Shown here: one piece after another, positions 34,958 to 44,636 of the stretch | Layout: each line of letters starts with the position of its first letter | How positions within the stretch are numbered: the first letter of the stretch is position 1 | Notes under the pieces: model-generated | Seen by the model: the letters and a program-made list of their open reading frames with translations, nothing else | The model's database searches: none | What the model was told of the DNA's origin: nothing | Made by a program: the position numbers and the translations under genes | Assembly: GCF_030732225.1 (NCBI RefSeq) | Contig: NZ_CP132230.1 | Coordinates: forward strand, 1,268,001 to 1,332,000 | Length of the DNA stretch: 64,000 nucleotides | Reading direction: 5' to 3' | Origin: Streptococcus iniae | Lineage (GTDB): Bacteria; Bacillota; Bacilli; Lactobacillales; Streptococcaceae

Positions 34958-35610
34958 TTGTTTGCCCTTTCATGTTGGGAGATAATAGCTAATACTTCTC
35001 TTAAATCTGGAATATCAATCCTATATGCTGCCTCTTGTTTCACCAATTCTTTAGCACAAAATGCAATACCAATACCCGCTTCTTTAATCATCATCAGGTC
35101 ATTGGCACCGTCTCCCACAGCAATAGTTTGTGATAAATCAAGACCATTGAGATCAGCCCACTCTTTTAATTTATCACATTTTACTTCCTTAGTAACAATT
35201 GGACCCTCCAACTTTCCAGTTAGTGTGTCATCTCTGACTTGCAAACGATTCGCCATAACATAGTCTATGCCAAGTTCAGCAGCCAATCTATCAACAGTCT
35301 CGTGAAAACCTCCTGATACCAAGCCAATCTTATAGTGACGCTCATGAAGAGTGGCAACAAGTTCTTTTGCTCCTTTTTGAAAATGAATCATTGGGTAAAT
35401 GCTATCAAATACCTCTGCACTTAGGCCTGAAAGTAAAGAAACACGCTCTTTTAATGCCTCTTCAAAATCAAGGTGACCCTTCATAGCAAGTTCCGTAATC
35501 TTTGCAATTTCTCGCCCTAAACCAGCAGCTTGACCTAAGAGATCAATGACCTCTTCTTGCACTAATGTTGAATCAACATCCATAACAAGCAAACCTTTAA
35601 TCTTATCCAT
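34954..35610 (-). CDS. serB: Phosphoserine phosphatase SerB
   Basis: Last step of serine synthesis: O-phosphoserine to serine. The 218-aa HAD-superfamily protein has motif I DVDST (D11, D13), motif II in GLVSGGFHETVDRL and motif III/IV GDGANDLMMIKEAG. Position at the head of a three-gene operon. The SerB family motif set is complete; other HAD substrates are possible but less likely. Confidence 0.9.
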   Translation of the reverse strand: MDKIKGLLVMDVDSTLVQEEVIDLLGQAAGLGREIAKITELAMKGHLDFEEALKERVSLLSGLSAEVFDSIYPMIHFQKGAKELVATLHERHYKIGLVSGGFHETVDRLAAELGIDYVMANRLQVRDDTLTGKLEGPIVTKEVKCDKLKEWADLNGLDLSQTIAVGDGANDLMMIKEAGIGIAFCAKELVKQEAAYRIDIPDLREVLAIISQHERANK

Positions 35611-35640
35611 TTATCCACCTTTTCTTAATAATTCTTAAAG

Positions 35641-35671
35641 AAAAAAGTTTGAGACTTAGCTCAAACTTTTT
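35641..35671 (-). terminator. Terminator of ezrA
   Basis: Minus-strand stem AAAAGTTTGAG / CTCAAACTTTT followed by T; the first arm overlaps the ezrA stop codon. Confidence 0.85.
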
Positions 35672-37394
35672 AAAAACGAATGCGTTCACGTGTTCTCTCA
35701 TATGAATTAACAAAACGGTCAGTAACTCCTGGCTCAACAGTTTCTAGGACATATGAAATTTCATCAAAAGATGCTTGATAATCAAACTCAACTTCAAAAA
35801 GCTGCATAGCAATTTCAAAGGAATGTTGAACACCAGGTTCAAAACTACGGTAACGATTTGAATACTGCAACAACTGCTCTGTTAAAGTTGCATTTTGGAC
35901 AACTTGATAAGTATAGGCTTCAAGATCAGTAATTGAAGCTTCTGCAATATCCCTTAAGCGTGAAATTGCTTCAATATTAATTTTTCCTTTACTCAGTTCA
36001 TCCATCAGAGCTTCCAATTGTGTACTGCTTGTAAAGAATGTATTTAAATAATCTTGAGGAATGCCAGGTAAATGGCGTTTCTCCATAAAGCGTTTAATCA
36101 TATGAAGTTGTGTCACAAAGAGTGTCGCATCTTTACGTGTTTTTGCTTCAATCCCTTCAATACCTTTAATCTCTTCAAAAACTTCCATTTGGCCTGCCTC
36201 AACTCCAGCAAGAGTTTTAAGCGCTTTGCCAAAAATAGCATGTAATTCTGAGAATGGTTTTTCTTGACGTTCAAAGTCTTGTGCTAATTCTAAAGTTGTC
36301 GCTTCCAAATTAGCAATTTCTTTATCAAAAGCTTGAATGGTTAATGCTTGGTTCTCATTCAAGATATATTTACGTGAAAGACGGTTCAATTCCTCTTTTA
36401 ATTTGCCATTATTTTCTTTAGCATGGGCAAGGTATGAAGGAATAATTTTACTATCTTTTTCAGCTAGCTTTTGAGCTTTGATTTCACGTTCAAAAAGGTC
36501 ATAAAGGCTATCAACTTTGTCTTGGATAAGCTGATTTTCTTCTCTAGCATGATCTAAATCTAAAGAGACTAACTCTGAAGCATTTGACCCGATTGATTCA
36601 CGAATCTCTTGGAAACGCGCCTCAATATTTTTCTCTGCAAAATGATAATTTTCCTCTAAAAGACGACGATAGCCACTTTCAAGATCATCTAGTTGGTCAG
36701 GGAAGTGTTTTTCAAGTTTCTCAACAATTTCAGGAACTTGTTCTGTGATTTGACCCAAAGCAATTGTATGTTCTTCTGCTTTATCAAGCACTTCAGAAGC
36801 TTCAACTGGGTCCCCAGAAGAGTTTAACGTTACAAATTGAGAAAACTCTGTTTCAATATTCTTCATCTGTTTATCAATTTCGTCTTTTGTAGAGCCGAAT
36901 TGATTTTCTTTTTCAGAAATTGAAGCCTGCAAACTTTCATATAAGTCAAGTGCATGTGTGACACGAGCACTATTTTTTTCCTCTTGCTCCTTTAAAATAC
37001 CAAGTGCTTCACGAATAGCAGTGATATCTTCTTCAACAAGATTTAACTGACTTTCAACACTATTAATTTCATGCTTAGCACGGATAAAATTAAAGGTATC
37101 ATTCAATTTTTCAGCTTCAAATAAATGATTTTCAATATCAGTAAATGAATTGTGGGTTAAATCAACCCATTTTTGATTCCACTCTCTAAAAGATGTTTGA
37201 CTTTGACCAATTAAGTGAAGTGATTTCACTTCTTCAATTTCATCATTGACAGGTAAGCCGAATAACTTTTCTTTTCTTTCTTCTAAATTAGTGATAACTG
37301 ATTCGTTTCGTTTACGTACAATTACGCCAATCAGATAAGCAATGATTACTAGTAGAACGACTGCTACTATCAGCAAGATGATTCCGCTTGACAT
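35670..37394 (-). CDS. ezrA: Septation ring formation regulator EzrA
   Basis: The 574-aa membrane-anchored divisome protein limits FtsZ ring assembly and links it to peptidoglycan synthesis. One N-terminal transmembrane helix (about 4-26) is followed by a long coiled-coil-rich cytoplasmic part of spectrin-like repeats. The length matches streptococcal EzrA. It lies downstream of gyrB, as in other streptococci, with a 150-bp gap and its own terminator. Confidence 0.95.
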   Translation of the reverse strand: MSSGIILLIVAVVLLVIIAYLIGVIVRKRNESVITNLEERKEKLFGLPVNDEIEEVKSLHLIGQSQTSFREWNQKWVDLTHNSFTDIENHLFEAEKLNDTFNFIRAKHEINSVESQLNLVEEDITAIREALGILKEQEEKNSARVTHALDLYESLQASISEKENQFGSTKDEIDKQMKNIETEFSQFVTLNSSGDPVEASEVLDKAEEHTIALGQITEQVPEIVEKLEKHFPDQLDDLESGYRRLLEENYHFAEKNIEARFQEIRESIGSNASELVSLDLDHAREENQLIQDKVDSLYDLFEREIKAQKLAEKDSKIIPSYLAHAKENNGKLKEELNRLSRKYILNENQALTIQAFDKEIANLEATTLELAQDFERQEKPFSELHAIFGKALKTLAGVEAGQMEVFEEIKGIEGIEAKTRKDATLFVTQLHMIKRFMEKRHLPGIPQDYLNTFFTSSTQLEALMDELSKGKINIEAISRLRDIAEASITDLEAYTYQVVQNATLTEQLLQYSNRYRSFEPGVQHSFEIAMQLFEVEFDYQASFDEISYVLETVEPGVTDRFVNSYERTRERIRF

Positions 37395-37544
37395 CTTAAT
37401 CTCCTTATATTTTAAAACAAGACATACCGCTAAGCTTTTCGAGAATCTTTTAGCGTGACTTGTTTATTATTAAATTTTCAACAAAAATATACTATAACGT
37501 TACGATTATAACATACTTTAAAACGCTTTTCAAAGAATAATTAA

Positions 37545-39497
37545 CTAAATATCAAGCGTACTATAAACAGCATTTTCTTCGATAAATTCACGTCTTGGCT
37601 CTACACGATCCCCCATTAACATATCAAAAACTTTATCCGCTTCAGCGGCATCATCAACTGTTACACGGGCCATCAAGCGATTTTCAGGGTCCATTGTTGT
37701 TTCCCAAAGTTGATGATCATCCATCTCACCAAGACCTTTATAGCGCTGTACTGTTGGCCGTGAACGTCCAACACTATATTCTTCCAAAGCAGCTTTCAAT
37801 TCTTCTTCTTGATTTAAGCCAGGTTGAATATACTTTTTGATTTCACTACCAACTTTAACACCATAAATAGGTGGCTGAGCAATATAAACATAACCAGCTT
37901 CTAAAACAGGACGCATAAAACGATAAATCAAGGTTAAGAGCAAGGTTCTAATATGCGCACCATCTACATCGGCATCGGTCATTATGACAAGTTTTTGGTA
38001 ACGGGCTTTTGAAACATCAAAATCTGAACCAAAGCCTGTCCCCATTGCTGTAAATAAACTACGGATTTCTTCATTGGCTAAAATTTTATCCATTGTAGCT
38101 TTTTCAACATTAAGGATTTTTCCTCGAATTGGAAGAATTGCTTGAAATTCACGATTTCTACCTGACTTAGCAGATCCGCCGGCAGAGTCTCCCTCAACGA
38201 TAAAGAGTTCATTTTGGCTAGCATCATTTGATGAACAGTCTGCTAGTTTCCCTGGTAAATTTGAAATTTCAAGTCCTGATTTTTTACGAGTTACTTCACG
38301 GGCACGCTTTGCAGCAATTCTAGCTTTTGATGCTAAAATTCCTTTATCAACAATACGACGAGCAACCTGAGGGTTTTCCAATAAGAATCTTTGGAAGGCA
38401 TCACTGAAGAGTCTATTTGTGATTTTCACAACTTCAGAATTTCCTAGTTTAGTCTTTGTTTGTCCCTCAAATTGAGGATTTGGATGTTTTACAGAAATAA
38501 CTGCCGTTAACCCTTCACGAACATCTTCACCGGTAAGGTTATCATCATTTTCTTTAAGAATTTTATTTTTCTTAGCGTAATCATTAATAACACGTGTTAA
38601 GGCTGTTCTAAAACCTTGTTCATGAGTTCCGCCTTCATGAGTATGAATGTTATTTGCAAAACTCATAACATTTTCATGATAACTCGTTGTATACTGCATT
38701 GCAACTTCTACTGCAATACCATCCATTTCACCATCTGTATAGATTGGGCTTTCAATAATAACATCTTTTTTTTCATTGAGGTATTCAACATAACTAGCAA
38801 TACCACCTTCATAATGAAAATTCTTTTCTTGTTCAATGTCTTTACGTTTATCTGCAATTGAAATTTTTAGGCCACGATTTAGAAAGGCTAATTCCTGAAT
38901 ACGTTTTGCCAATTTATCAAAGTCAAAGACTACTGTTTCTGTAAAAATTTCAGGATCTGGTGTAAAGTGAACCGTTGTACCAGATAAATCAGTGCTGCCA
39001 ATAATGGCTAAATCTTCTCCTACCACACCACGTTTAAATTCTTGATAGTAGATATTTCCATTTTTATAAACCCGGACATCTAACTGTGTTGAGAGGGCAT
39101 TAACAACTGATGAACCAACCCCATGCAGACCACCTGAAACCTTATAACCGCCTCCGCCGAATTTACCTCCAGCATGGAGAACTGTAAAGACTGTTTCAAC
39201 AGCAGGTCGACCCGTTTTTTCTTGAATATCAACAGGAATCCCACGGCCATCATCAACAACGGTAATGGAATCATCTTCTTCGATATACACTTTGATTTCA
39301 CTTGCAAATCCTGCCAAAGCTTCATCAATAGAGTTATCAACGATTTCCCACACCAAGTGATGCAAGCCTTCTTTAGAGGTGGATCCGATATACATCCCAG
39401 GACGCATACGAACAGCTTCAAGTCCTTCTAAAACCTGAATCTGGCTGGCATCATATTCTTGAATAGTGTCTTGTTCTTGTTTTATTTCTTCAGTCAT
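37545..39497 (-). CDS. gyrB: DNA gyrase subunit B
   Basis: ATPase subunit of gyrase, which introduces negative supercoils. The 650-aa product has the GHKL motif VVDDGRGIP and the [15 protein letters not shown] loop. The TOPRIM segment [20 protein letters not shown] and the C-terminal QRYKGLGEM are intact. The ATG lies directly after the HAD gene stop, so the two are co-translated. Target of novobiocin and related drugs. Confidence 0.98.
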   Translation of the reverse strand: MTEEIKQEQDTIQEYDASQIQVLEGLEAVRMRPGMYIGSTSKEGLHHLVWEIVDNSIDEALAGFASEIKVYIEEDDSITVVDDGRGIPVDIQEKTGRPAVETVFTVLHAGGKFGGGGYKVSGGLHGVGSSVVNALSTQLDVRVYKNGNIYYQEFKRGVVGEDLAIIGSTDLSGTTVHFTPDPEIFTETVVFDFDKLAKRIQELAFLNRGLKISIADKRKDIEQEKNFHYEGGIASYVEYLNEKKDVIIESPIYTDGEMDGIAVEVAMQYTTSYHENVMSFANNIHTHEGGTHEQGFRTALTRVINDYAKKNKILKENDDNLTGEDVREGLTAVISVKHPNPQFEGQTKTKLGNSEVVKITNRLFSDAFQRFLLENPQVARRIVDKGILASKARIAAKRAREVTRKKSGLEISNLPGKLADCSSNDASQNELFIVEGDSAGGSAKSGRNREFQAILPIRGKILNVEKATMDKILANEEIRSLFTAMGTGFGSDFDVSKARYQKLVIMTDADVDGAHIRTLLLTLIYRFMRPVLEAGYVYIAQPPIYGVKVGSEIKKYIQPGLNQEEELKAALEEYSVGRSRPTVQRYKGLGEMDDHQLWETTMDPENRLMARVTVDDAAEADKVFDMLMGDRVEPRREFIEENAVYSTLDI

Positions 39498-40058
39498 TTA
39501 ATTCACAGTCTCCAATAGGGATTTTTTTCCATCGACAAGCAAGGTGTCAAAACCTGCTGCTTGCCCTGCTTCTTTATCGATTTCCCTGTCACCGATAACT
39601 AAGCCACTACAAATATCATATTTTTCTTTTAAATAGAGTAAACTCTCAGGACTAGTTTTTCTCTTAAAGCCATCAGATGCAGTAATCACTTCTGTAAAAT
39701 ATGGGCTTAGGTGAGCTTGTTTCAGAAGTAAGAGAACCTGATTATCGCGATGCGAAATCAAAAAATTCCGAGACCCCTCAGATACAATTTTATGCAATAT
39801 TTCGTGACAGCCCTTAGCCCATACAGGGTCAGCCAATCTTGAAGCTTCATTTTTCTTATACGAGGCCAAAAAAAGCGGTTCTTGTAAAGCAAAAGTTGTC
39901 ACTGCACTATCTGTTGATTCCTTTAATTTTTGGTAGACTGCATCATGGTCTCCAGAAAGATTAAATTCCTCTAAGGTCTTGAGAAAGGCTTGAGTGGAAA
40001 GCTCGTAATTGTCAAGCAAGGTACCACCCAAATCCCAAATATAATCCTGATAATTCAT
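39498..40058 (-). CDS. HAD-family protein upstream of gyrB
   Basis: The 186-aa HAD-IA-like protein is of the type encoded before gyrB in streptococci. Motif I reads DLGGT (D9 to T13), so the usual second aspartate of DxD is glycine; this residue normally acts as general acid/base. Motif II is LISHRD, and motif IV VIGDREIDKEAG is intact. Either catalysis is reduced or the substrate class differs. Start: ATG at 40058 with an extended -10 box only 7 bases away. Confidence 0.85.
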   Translation of the reverse strand: MNYQDYIWDLGGTLLDNYELSTQAFLKTLEEFNLSGDHDAVYQKLKESTDSAVTTFALQEPLFLASYKKNEASRLADPVWAKGCHEILHKIVSEGSRNFLISHRDNQVLLLLKQAHLSPYFTEVITASDGFKRKTSPESLLYLKEKYDICSGLVIGDREIDKEAGQAAGFDTLLVDGKKSLLETVN

Positions 40059-40065
40059 AGCCTTT

Positions 40066-40074
40066 ATTATAACA
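40066..40074 (-). promoter_or_regulatory. Extended -10 promoter directly before the HAD-gyrB operon
   Basis: Minus-strand TG-T-TATAAT; the last T (40066) is 8 bases from the A of the ATG at 40058. A leaderless or near-leaderless transcript is predicted. Confidence 0.55.
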
Positions 40075-40117
40075 CATTTTACTGTATTTTTATAGTTTTA
40101 AATTCAAAATACAAATC

Positions 40118-40147
40118 AAAAAAAGCTGACTTCTCTCGGTCAACTTT
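40118..40147 (-). terminator. Terminator of rodA
   Basis: Minus-strand stem AAAGTTGAC / GTCAGCTTT (one G-T pair) followed by T, just after the rodA stop at 40155. Confidence 0.75.
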
Positions 40148-40154
40148 CCTTTTC

Positions 40155-41369
40155 TTAGTAATAATATTTATAACTTCTTTGCAAATTTTTTTCACTTTCT
40201 TTTTCCTTATCAAGCATCTGCTGATAATGCATGGATAAAATCAAGCCAACACCTATAAGGTTTGAAATCAAGGATGATCCCCCCTGAGAAATAAAAGGCA
40301 AAGGAATTCCCGTTAAAGGTAAAATACCAATAGCTGCACCAATATTCTCAAAAATATGGAATAAAATCATCATGATAAAACCAGTTGAAATATAGGTGTA
40401 AAATAAATTATTTGACTCCAAAGTTACTCGTAACATCCGATAAATCAAGATAAGATACAAAGCTAATAAAATTGCAGAACCAATAAAGCCAAAATTTTCA
40501 GCAATTACTGTAAAAATCATATCACTTTCTCTAACTGGAACCGGTAAGTCAAGATGGTTAAATCCTTTCCCAAAAACACCTCCACTACCGATAGAAATCA
40601 TACTTTGTGTTTGTTGATAGGCGATGGTTTCTGAAAAATCGAAAGGGGTCAGCCAGGCTGAAATACGATTGATTTTATAGGTATCCATCCCCTGATTATA
40701 GAGAAATTGTTTGCCTTGTGGTAATAAAAATACTAGCAAAAACAAGGCAAACAAGAGAATTAAAAAACTCACAATGGGAAGAATAATTCGCCATGAAACG
40801 CCTGAAACAAGAACCATTCCAGCAAGAATTGCCATGAAAACAAGCGCAGTCCCTAAATCTTTTTGCAAAGCTAACAAAACCATCACAGGTAAGGTTAAGA
40901 AGAAATATAGCCCTAGCAATTTCCAATCATCAGACAATTGTTCTCTTTTGTGTCCCTTAAAAGAGACCGTTGTCCAAGCAAGTGCTAAGATGTAGGAAAT
41001 CTTCATAAATTCCGATGGTTGAAAGAGCGTTACAGAACCTAGTGTAACCCAGTTTTTAGCCCCTGTAGCCGCAACAAGCTGTGGGCTAAAAAAAACAAGG
41101 GGGAGTATCATCAAAGCTAAACCTAACAGGTAGAAAAAAGGGGTCAATTTCCAGAGGAAGGCTCTTGAGAAAAACATTAAAATAAAAGCAAACAAGGCTC
41201 CAAATCCAATCCAAAGAAGCTGTTGAATCATTACTTTATCAATCATTTTTGGAAAATCATGGAAGGTTGCAACATAAATCGATAATAAGCCAATAATCAA
41301 CAAACAAAAAACTGGAAAAATAATACCGTAATCAATTTTGCTATCAAGTCCTTTTTGAAATTTCACCAT
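40155..41369 (-). CDS. rodA: RodA, SEDS-family peptidoglycan polymerase
   Basis: The 404-aa SEDS glycosyltransferase has about ten membrane helices, for peripheral or elongation peptidoglycan. The conserved SEDS parts GAKNWVTLG, FQPSEFMKI, RISAWLTPF and the C-terminal FISQGGSSLISNL are present. It could be FtsW, but the layout and the gyrB neighbourhood favour RodA. I chose the ATG at 41369, which has AAAGG at the proper distance. A GTG 9 bases upstream overlaps that ribosome site. Confidence 0.92.
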   Translation of the reverse strand: MVKFQKGLDSKIDYGIIFPVFCLLIIGLLSIYVATFHDFPKMIDKVMIQQLLWIGFGALFAFILMFFSRAFLWKLTPFFYLLGLALMILPLVFFSPQLVAATGAKNWVTLGSVTLFQPSEFMKISYILALAWTTVSFKGHKREQLSDDWKLLGLYFFLTLPVMVLLALQKDLGTALVFMAILAGMVLVSGVSWRIILPIVSFLILLFALFLLVFLLPQGKQFLYNQGMDTYKINRISAWLTPFDFSETIAYQQTQSMISIGSGGVFGKGFNHLDLPVPVRESDMIFTVIAENFGFIGSAILLALYLILIYRMLRVTLESNNLFYTYISTGFIMMILFHIFENIGAAIGILPLTGIPLPFISQGGSSLISNLIGVGLILSMHYQQMLDKEKESEKNLQRSYKYYY

Positions 41370-41424
41370 GAAAGCCACCTTTTCTCATCAAAGTCATTAT
41401 CACACTTGAAAAACGTAACCATAA

Positions 41425-41448
41425 ATAAAAAAGAGCCATTCAATGGCT
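41425..41448 (-). terminator. Terminator after tRNA-Arg
   Basis: Minus-strand AGCCAT / ATGGCT stem with a 3-base loop, followed by CTTTTTT. Confidence 0.75.
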
Positions 41449-41467
41449 ACTATTAACAAGTATCAAA

Positions 41468-41539
41468 TGACCCCTGCCGGAATCGAACCAGCAACTACTC
41501 CTTAGGAGGGAGTTGTTATATCCATTGAACTAAGGGGTC
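41468..41539 (-). tRNA. tRNA-Arg (anticodon CCU)
   Basis: 72-base cloverleaf on the minus strand. The acceptor GACCCCT pairs with the 3' AGGGGTC region. The anticodon stem ACTCC / GGAGT surrounds the loop CTCCTAA, giving anticodon CCU (reads AGG). The T-arm is GCTGGTTCGATTCCGGC. CCA is not encoded. Confidence 0.95.
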
Positions 41540-41601
41540 TTAGAGTATTAATTACTCTAACTATTGTAGCTTAGAAAAAGTGGAAATGCAAGATTAAACC
41601 G

Positions 41602-42282
41602 TTAGTCTTTTTGACTATTTCTATATTTTTCCATTTTCTTTTTAAAAAGTTCTCCATTTGTTGGTGGTGTAATGGTAATAGCATTTGCACCTGCATCAAT
41701 TATTTTCTTGATGGTTTCTTCAGTTGGACCTCCGGTAGCCATGATTGGAAAATCTGGAAACTCTGCTCTAATTTTTTTTACAATATTAAGGGTATTAGGA
41801 CCACCACTAACATTTAAAATGTCAACACCCGCTTCAATGCGAGATTTGATATCAGAATGCTCCGAAACAACTGTATATATAATTGGAATGTCAATCATTT
41901 CTTCAATGGTTTTAATTGTGTCAACCTGTGTTGGTCCATTAACTACAACAGCATAAGCTCCTTCTGATTCTGAAAATAAACTCATATTTGCAGAACGATA
42001 ACCTGTAGTTAAACCGCCTCCTACTCCTGCAAAAACAGGAACACTTGAAGACATCATAATACTCTTTAAGATAGAAGGATTTGGTGTAAAGGGATAAACT
42101 GCCAAAATGGCATCCGCATTACTGTTAGAAATAATTGCCACATCTGTACTAAATAATATTGATTTTATCTTTCTGCCATAAATATAAATACCTGAGCATT
42201 CTTTAATAATGCCTGGCATCTCTATAATTTCTTTACGCAAATCTGACATTACTACTGGAGTTTGACGTTTCTTTTTCATCAT
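41602..42282 (-). CDS. Uncharacterised TIM-barrel-like protein
   Basis: The 226-aa protein with the alternating beta/alpha pattern of a phosphate-binding (beta/alpha)8 barrel. Glycine-rich strand ends are GVGGGLTTG, NVSGGPNT and MATGGPTEETIKKII. The last two resemble the standard phosphate-binding loops of NanE, IGPS or PRAI-type barrels. Databases often label such streptococcal proteins as hydrolases without proof. I cannot assign a substrate. Single gene between the tRNA and rplS. Confidence 0.7.
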   Translation of the reverse strand: MMKKKRQTPVVMSDLRKEIIEMPGIIKECSGIYIYGRKIKSILFSTDVAIISNSNADAILAVYPFTPNPSILKSIMMSSSVPVFAGVGGGLTTGYRSANMSLFSESEGAYAVVVNGPTQVDTIKTIEEMIDIPIIYTVVSEHSDIKSRIEAGVDILNVSGGPNTLNIVKKIRAEFPDFPIMATGGPTEETIKKIIDAGANAITITPPTNGELFKKKMEKYRNSQKD

Positions 42283-42638
42283 TACTAGTCCTATACTTCA
42301 CACTTATTTTTCTTATTGTAACATATGATGACTATTCTTGGCATTATAATATGATATTTTCAGTAACTTTTAGCATTTTAAAACTAACTACGAAAACTGA
42401 TCAAAAAAATAAGGCACCTTGATAACTTAATCCCTTTTTAAAATTCATCCTTCATTCATTTTTATAACTTTTTTCACCAAAAACGAGAAAATAAAAAAAC
42501 CTCTCTGATGAGAGGTAAATCTGACAAATCCTACTCGGGCTAGCCAGACGAGAAAAAGAGAAATTCACTTCTATCCAAGGATACTTCACCAACTTCTTAT
42601 TTTCTTGTCCCAGTCTTTATGCCCTAAGTAACTGAAGA
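42283..42638. other. Gene-free stretch between the TIM-barrel gene and rplS
   Basis: Holds the upstream region of the TIM-barrel gene (a TACAAT box near 42320) and the rplS terminator (42493-42516). Between that terminator and the rplS stop lies an unexplained 120-base tail. No open frame or RNA that I recognise. Confidence 0.6.
42493..42516 (-). terminator. Terminator of rplS
   Basis: Minus-strand stem ACCTCTC / GAGAGGT with loop ATCA, then a run of T. It lies about 120 bases beyond the rplS stop. Confidence 0.85.
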
Positions 42639-42986
42639 TTAACGTCTGATTTCTTTGATACGTGCTGCTTTACCTTGTAATGCACGTAGGTAGTAAAGTT
42701 TAGCACGACGGACTTTACCGTAACGCACAACTTCAATTTTTGCTACACGTGGTGTGTGGATTGGGAAAGTACGTTCTACACCGATACCACCTGAGATTTT
42801 ACGAACTGTGTACATTTCTGAGATCCCTTGACCTTTACGTGAAATAACCACACCTTCAAAGATCTGAATACGTTCGCGAGTACCTTCGACAACTTTAGCG
42901 TGAACGCGTACAGTGTCTCCAGCGCGGAATTCTGGAATATCAGAGCGAAGTTGACCTTCTGTCAAACTTTGGATTAATGGATTCAT
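42639..42986 (-). CDS. rplS: 50S ribosomal protein L19
   Basis: The 115-aa L19 sits at the 30S-50S interface. Conserved parts are [24 protein letters not shown], a central [26 protein letters not shown] region and the C-terminal RAKLYYLR. It has its own promoter (43071-43099) and a leader of about 77 bases. Confidence 0.98.
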   Translation of the reverse strand: MNPLIQSLTEGQLRSDIPEFRAGDTVRVHAKVVEGTRERIQIFEGVVISRKGQGISEMYTVRKISGGIGVERTFPIHTPRVAKIEVVRYGKVRRAKLYYLRALQGKAARIKEIRR

Positions 42987-43064
42987 TTTTATTCTCCTAT
43001 CTTACTAATCTTAAGAGGACATCTTAGCGGATTAGCCGTAAATTTTGTATGTCCATTACATACA
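42987..43064 (-). promoter_or_regulatory. Candidate structured leader of rplS (L19 leader)
   Basis: The predicted 5' untranslated region contains a GTATGT / ACATAC hairpin at about 43046-43062 and further paired segments before the GATAGGAG site. L19 leader motifs are known in low-GC Gram-positives; the match here is by position and hairpin only. Confidence 0.4.
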
Positions 43065-43070
43065 GGCTAT

Positions 43071-43099
43071 ATCATATCAAAAAATTCTTGACTTGTAAA
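43071..43099 (-). promoter_or_regulatory. Promoter of rplS
   Basis: Minus-strand TTTACA (43094-43099), a 17-base spacer and TATGAT (43071-43076). Confidence 0.75.
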
Positions 43100-43104
43100 G
43101 CTAT

Positions 43105-44304
43105 TTAAGCTTCTTTATTAGCATAAATACTTTCTTTTTTATTAAGGTTATAAGCTAGCGCGACAACAATAAGATAGGCCCAAATATAATCCGGCCCAAA
43201 GACCTCTACACCAATAAAAACAGGAGCTAAAAAGGTATTGGTTGCACTGGCAAATACTGACGTGTAACCTAAGGCAGCTACTAACATAACGGGCAATCCA
43301 AACACAGGAGCTAAAACCACTCCTAAGGAGGCGCCAATAGCAAACAAAGGGGTCACTTCACCACCTTGAAAGCCAGCTGCAAGTGTTACGACCGTTAACA
43401 ATAATTTTAAGAGCCAATCGTAAGTGTAAATCTCCCCTCCAGAAAAGGCCGCTTGAATCACATTTGTTCCCAAACCACTATAGCGCCCCCAATGAGCCAC
43501 TAACAGACTTACTGTTAAAAAAAGCGAAACAAGAAAAATGCGATAATAGGGGTTGGTCATTTTAGCTGCAAACTTTTGTTTTGTTTGTGTTAATAAGATA
43601 GCAAAAGCATTTCCAACTAAGCCAAAAATCAGCCCTAGAAGCAATAATTTAGCAAAAAGAATTGGAGTAAGCTCAAGCTGACTATCTAAAATAGCATGAA
43701 ACTTTTCCAAACCTAAAAAATGCGAGGTATAAGACGCCGTAAAAGCTGCAATCAAAGAAGGTAACAAAGCCGTCAAATAGAGTTTATTTAAAACAAGAAC
43801 TTCAAGGGCAAATAAGAGAGCTGCAATTGGGGTTTGAAAAAGCCCTGCGAAACCGGCTGCCATACCAATAACAGCCATCATTGAAGAAGCTCCTTCAAAC
43901 TTAAAAAATCCCTTAAAGGCATTTGAAAGAGTAGCACCGATTTGAACCGCTACCCCTTCACGACCTGCACTAGCGCCAAATAAATGGCTCAACCAGGTTG
44001 AAATCATAATGAGAGGAATCAGAATCAAAGGAAGGTCTTTCCTTTTGTTCTGACCAACTTCAAAGACTAAAGCCATTCCTTTGGAAGCAATTTTTCCGTA
44101 CTTTTGGTAGCAAAAGACAATCACTAAGCCGATAACTGCTAAAAAGGGTAGCAAGTAAGCAATATGCTTATCCCTAAAGGCTGAAATTAGTAAAAGGCCT
44201 GAGCCAAAGATGTAATCCATAACGCCAACAAGAAAACCAATAAATAAGCCATAAGCACACAAGACTAACTTATCTTTAATTGCTAATTCCGGTACTGTCT
44301 CCAT
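43105..44304 (-). CDS. CLC-family anion channel/antiporter
   Basis: The 399-aa protein has ten or more membrane helices. The CLC signature GREGVAVQIG is at 114-123, with the gating glutamate E116. Other selectivity-region parts are GRYSGLGTN and GGEVTPLFAIGASLG. The GREGxAVQ form (Ala where many chloride CLCs have Pro) resembles the fluoride-exporting CLC-F branch, so fluoride export is possible. Chloride transport cannot be excluded. The start touches the chorismate mutase stop by one base. Confidence 0.85.
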   Translation of the reverse strand: METVPELAIKDKLVLCAYGLFIGFLVGVMDYIFGSGLLLISAFRDKHIAYLLPFLAVIGLVIVFCYQKYGKIASKGMALVFEVGQNKRKDLPLILIPLIMISTWLSHLFGASAGREGVAVQIGATLSNAFKGFFKFEGASSMMAVIGMAAGFAGLFQTPIAALLFALEVLVLNKLYLTALLPSLIAAFTASYTSHFLGLEKFHAILDSQLELTPILFAKLLLLGLIFGLVGNAFAILLTQTKQKFAAKMTNPYYRIFLVSLFLTVSLLVAHWGRYSGLGTNVIQAAFSGGEIYTYDWLLKLLLTVVTLAAGFQGGEVTPLFAIGASLGVVLAPVFGLPVMLVAALGYTSVFASATNTFLAPVFIGVEVFGPDYIWAYLIVVALAYNLNKKESIYANKEA

Positions 44305-44594
44305 TATAAACCTCTTTCATTATCATCATTTTCAATGAATTGATTTTGGAAAGCTCTAGAACTAGCCATAATAGCTGTAAAAGATTGCACTACCGTTTCC
44401 TTATAAAGATCTTTTGTCACCAATCCAGCAACTTTCTCCAAAATATAGTTCTCCCTTTGGGCATCAAGTACAGGTAACTGATGCTGCTTTTTGTAACTTG
44501 TTACTGCTGCTACTAGATCCATTCTTTTCTCAATTAATGCAACTAATGCAATATCAACTTTATCAATTTCTTGGCGAATATCTTTTAATTCCAA
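44304..44594 (-). CDS. Chorismate mutase (AroQ type)
   Basis: A 96-aa all-helical AroQ-class enzyme converting chorismate to prephenate for Phe/Tyr synthesis. The pattern DIRQEIDKVDIALVALIEKRMDLV, then LDAQRENYILEKV and FTAIMASSRAFQ, matches the three helices with the conserved Arg, Lys and Gln. It is free-standing and overlaps the CLC gene by one base. No regulatory domain is present. Confidence 0.9.
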   Translation of the reverse strand: MELKDIRQEIDKVDIALVALIEKRMDLVAAVTSYKKQHQLPVLDAQRENYILEKVAGLVTKDLYKETVVQSFTAIMASSRAFQNQFIENDDNERGL

Positions 44595-44636
44595 TTAACT
44601 TTCCTATTTTCTATAAACAACTTTTCTAGCATCATA

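Noticed and set aside
37425..37460. CGCTAA/TTAGCG hairpin between gyrB and ezrA
   Set aside because: A short stem with a large loop and no T run; I could not support a terminator.
38616..38861. Plus-strand frame with many hydrophobic residues inside gyrB
   Set aside because: Antisense to a strongly conserved gene; the apparent hydrophobic pattern comes from the codon pattern of gyrB.
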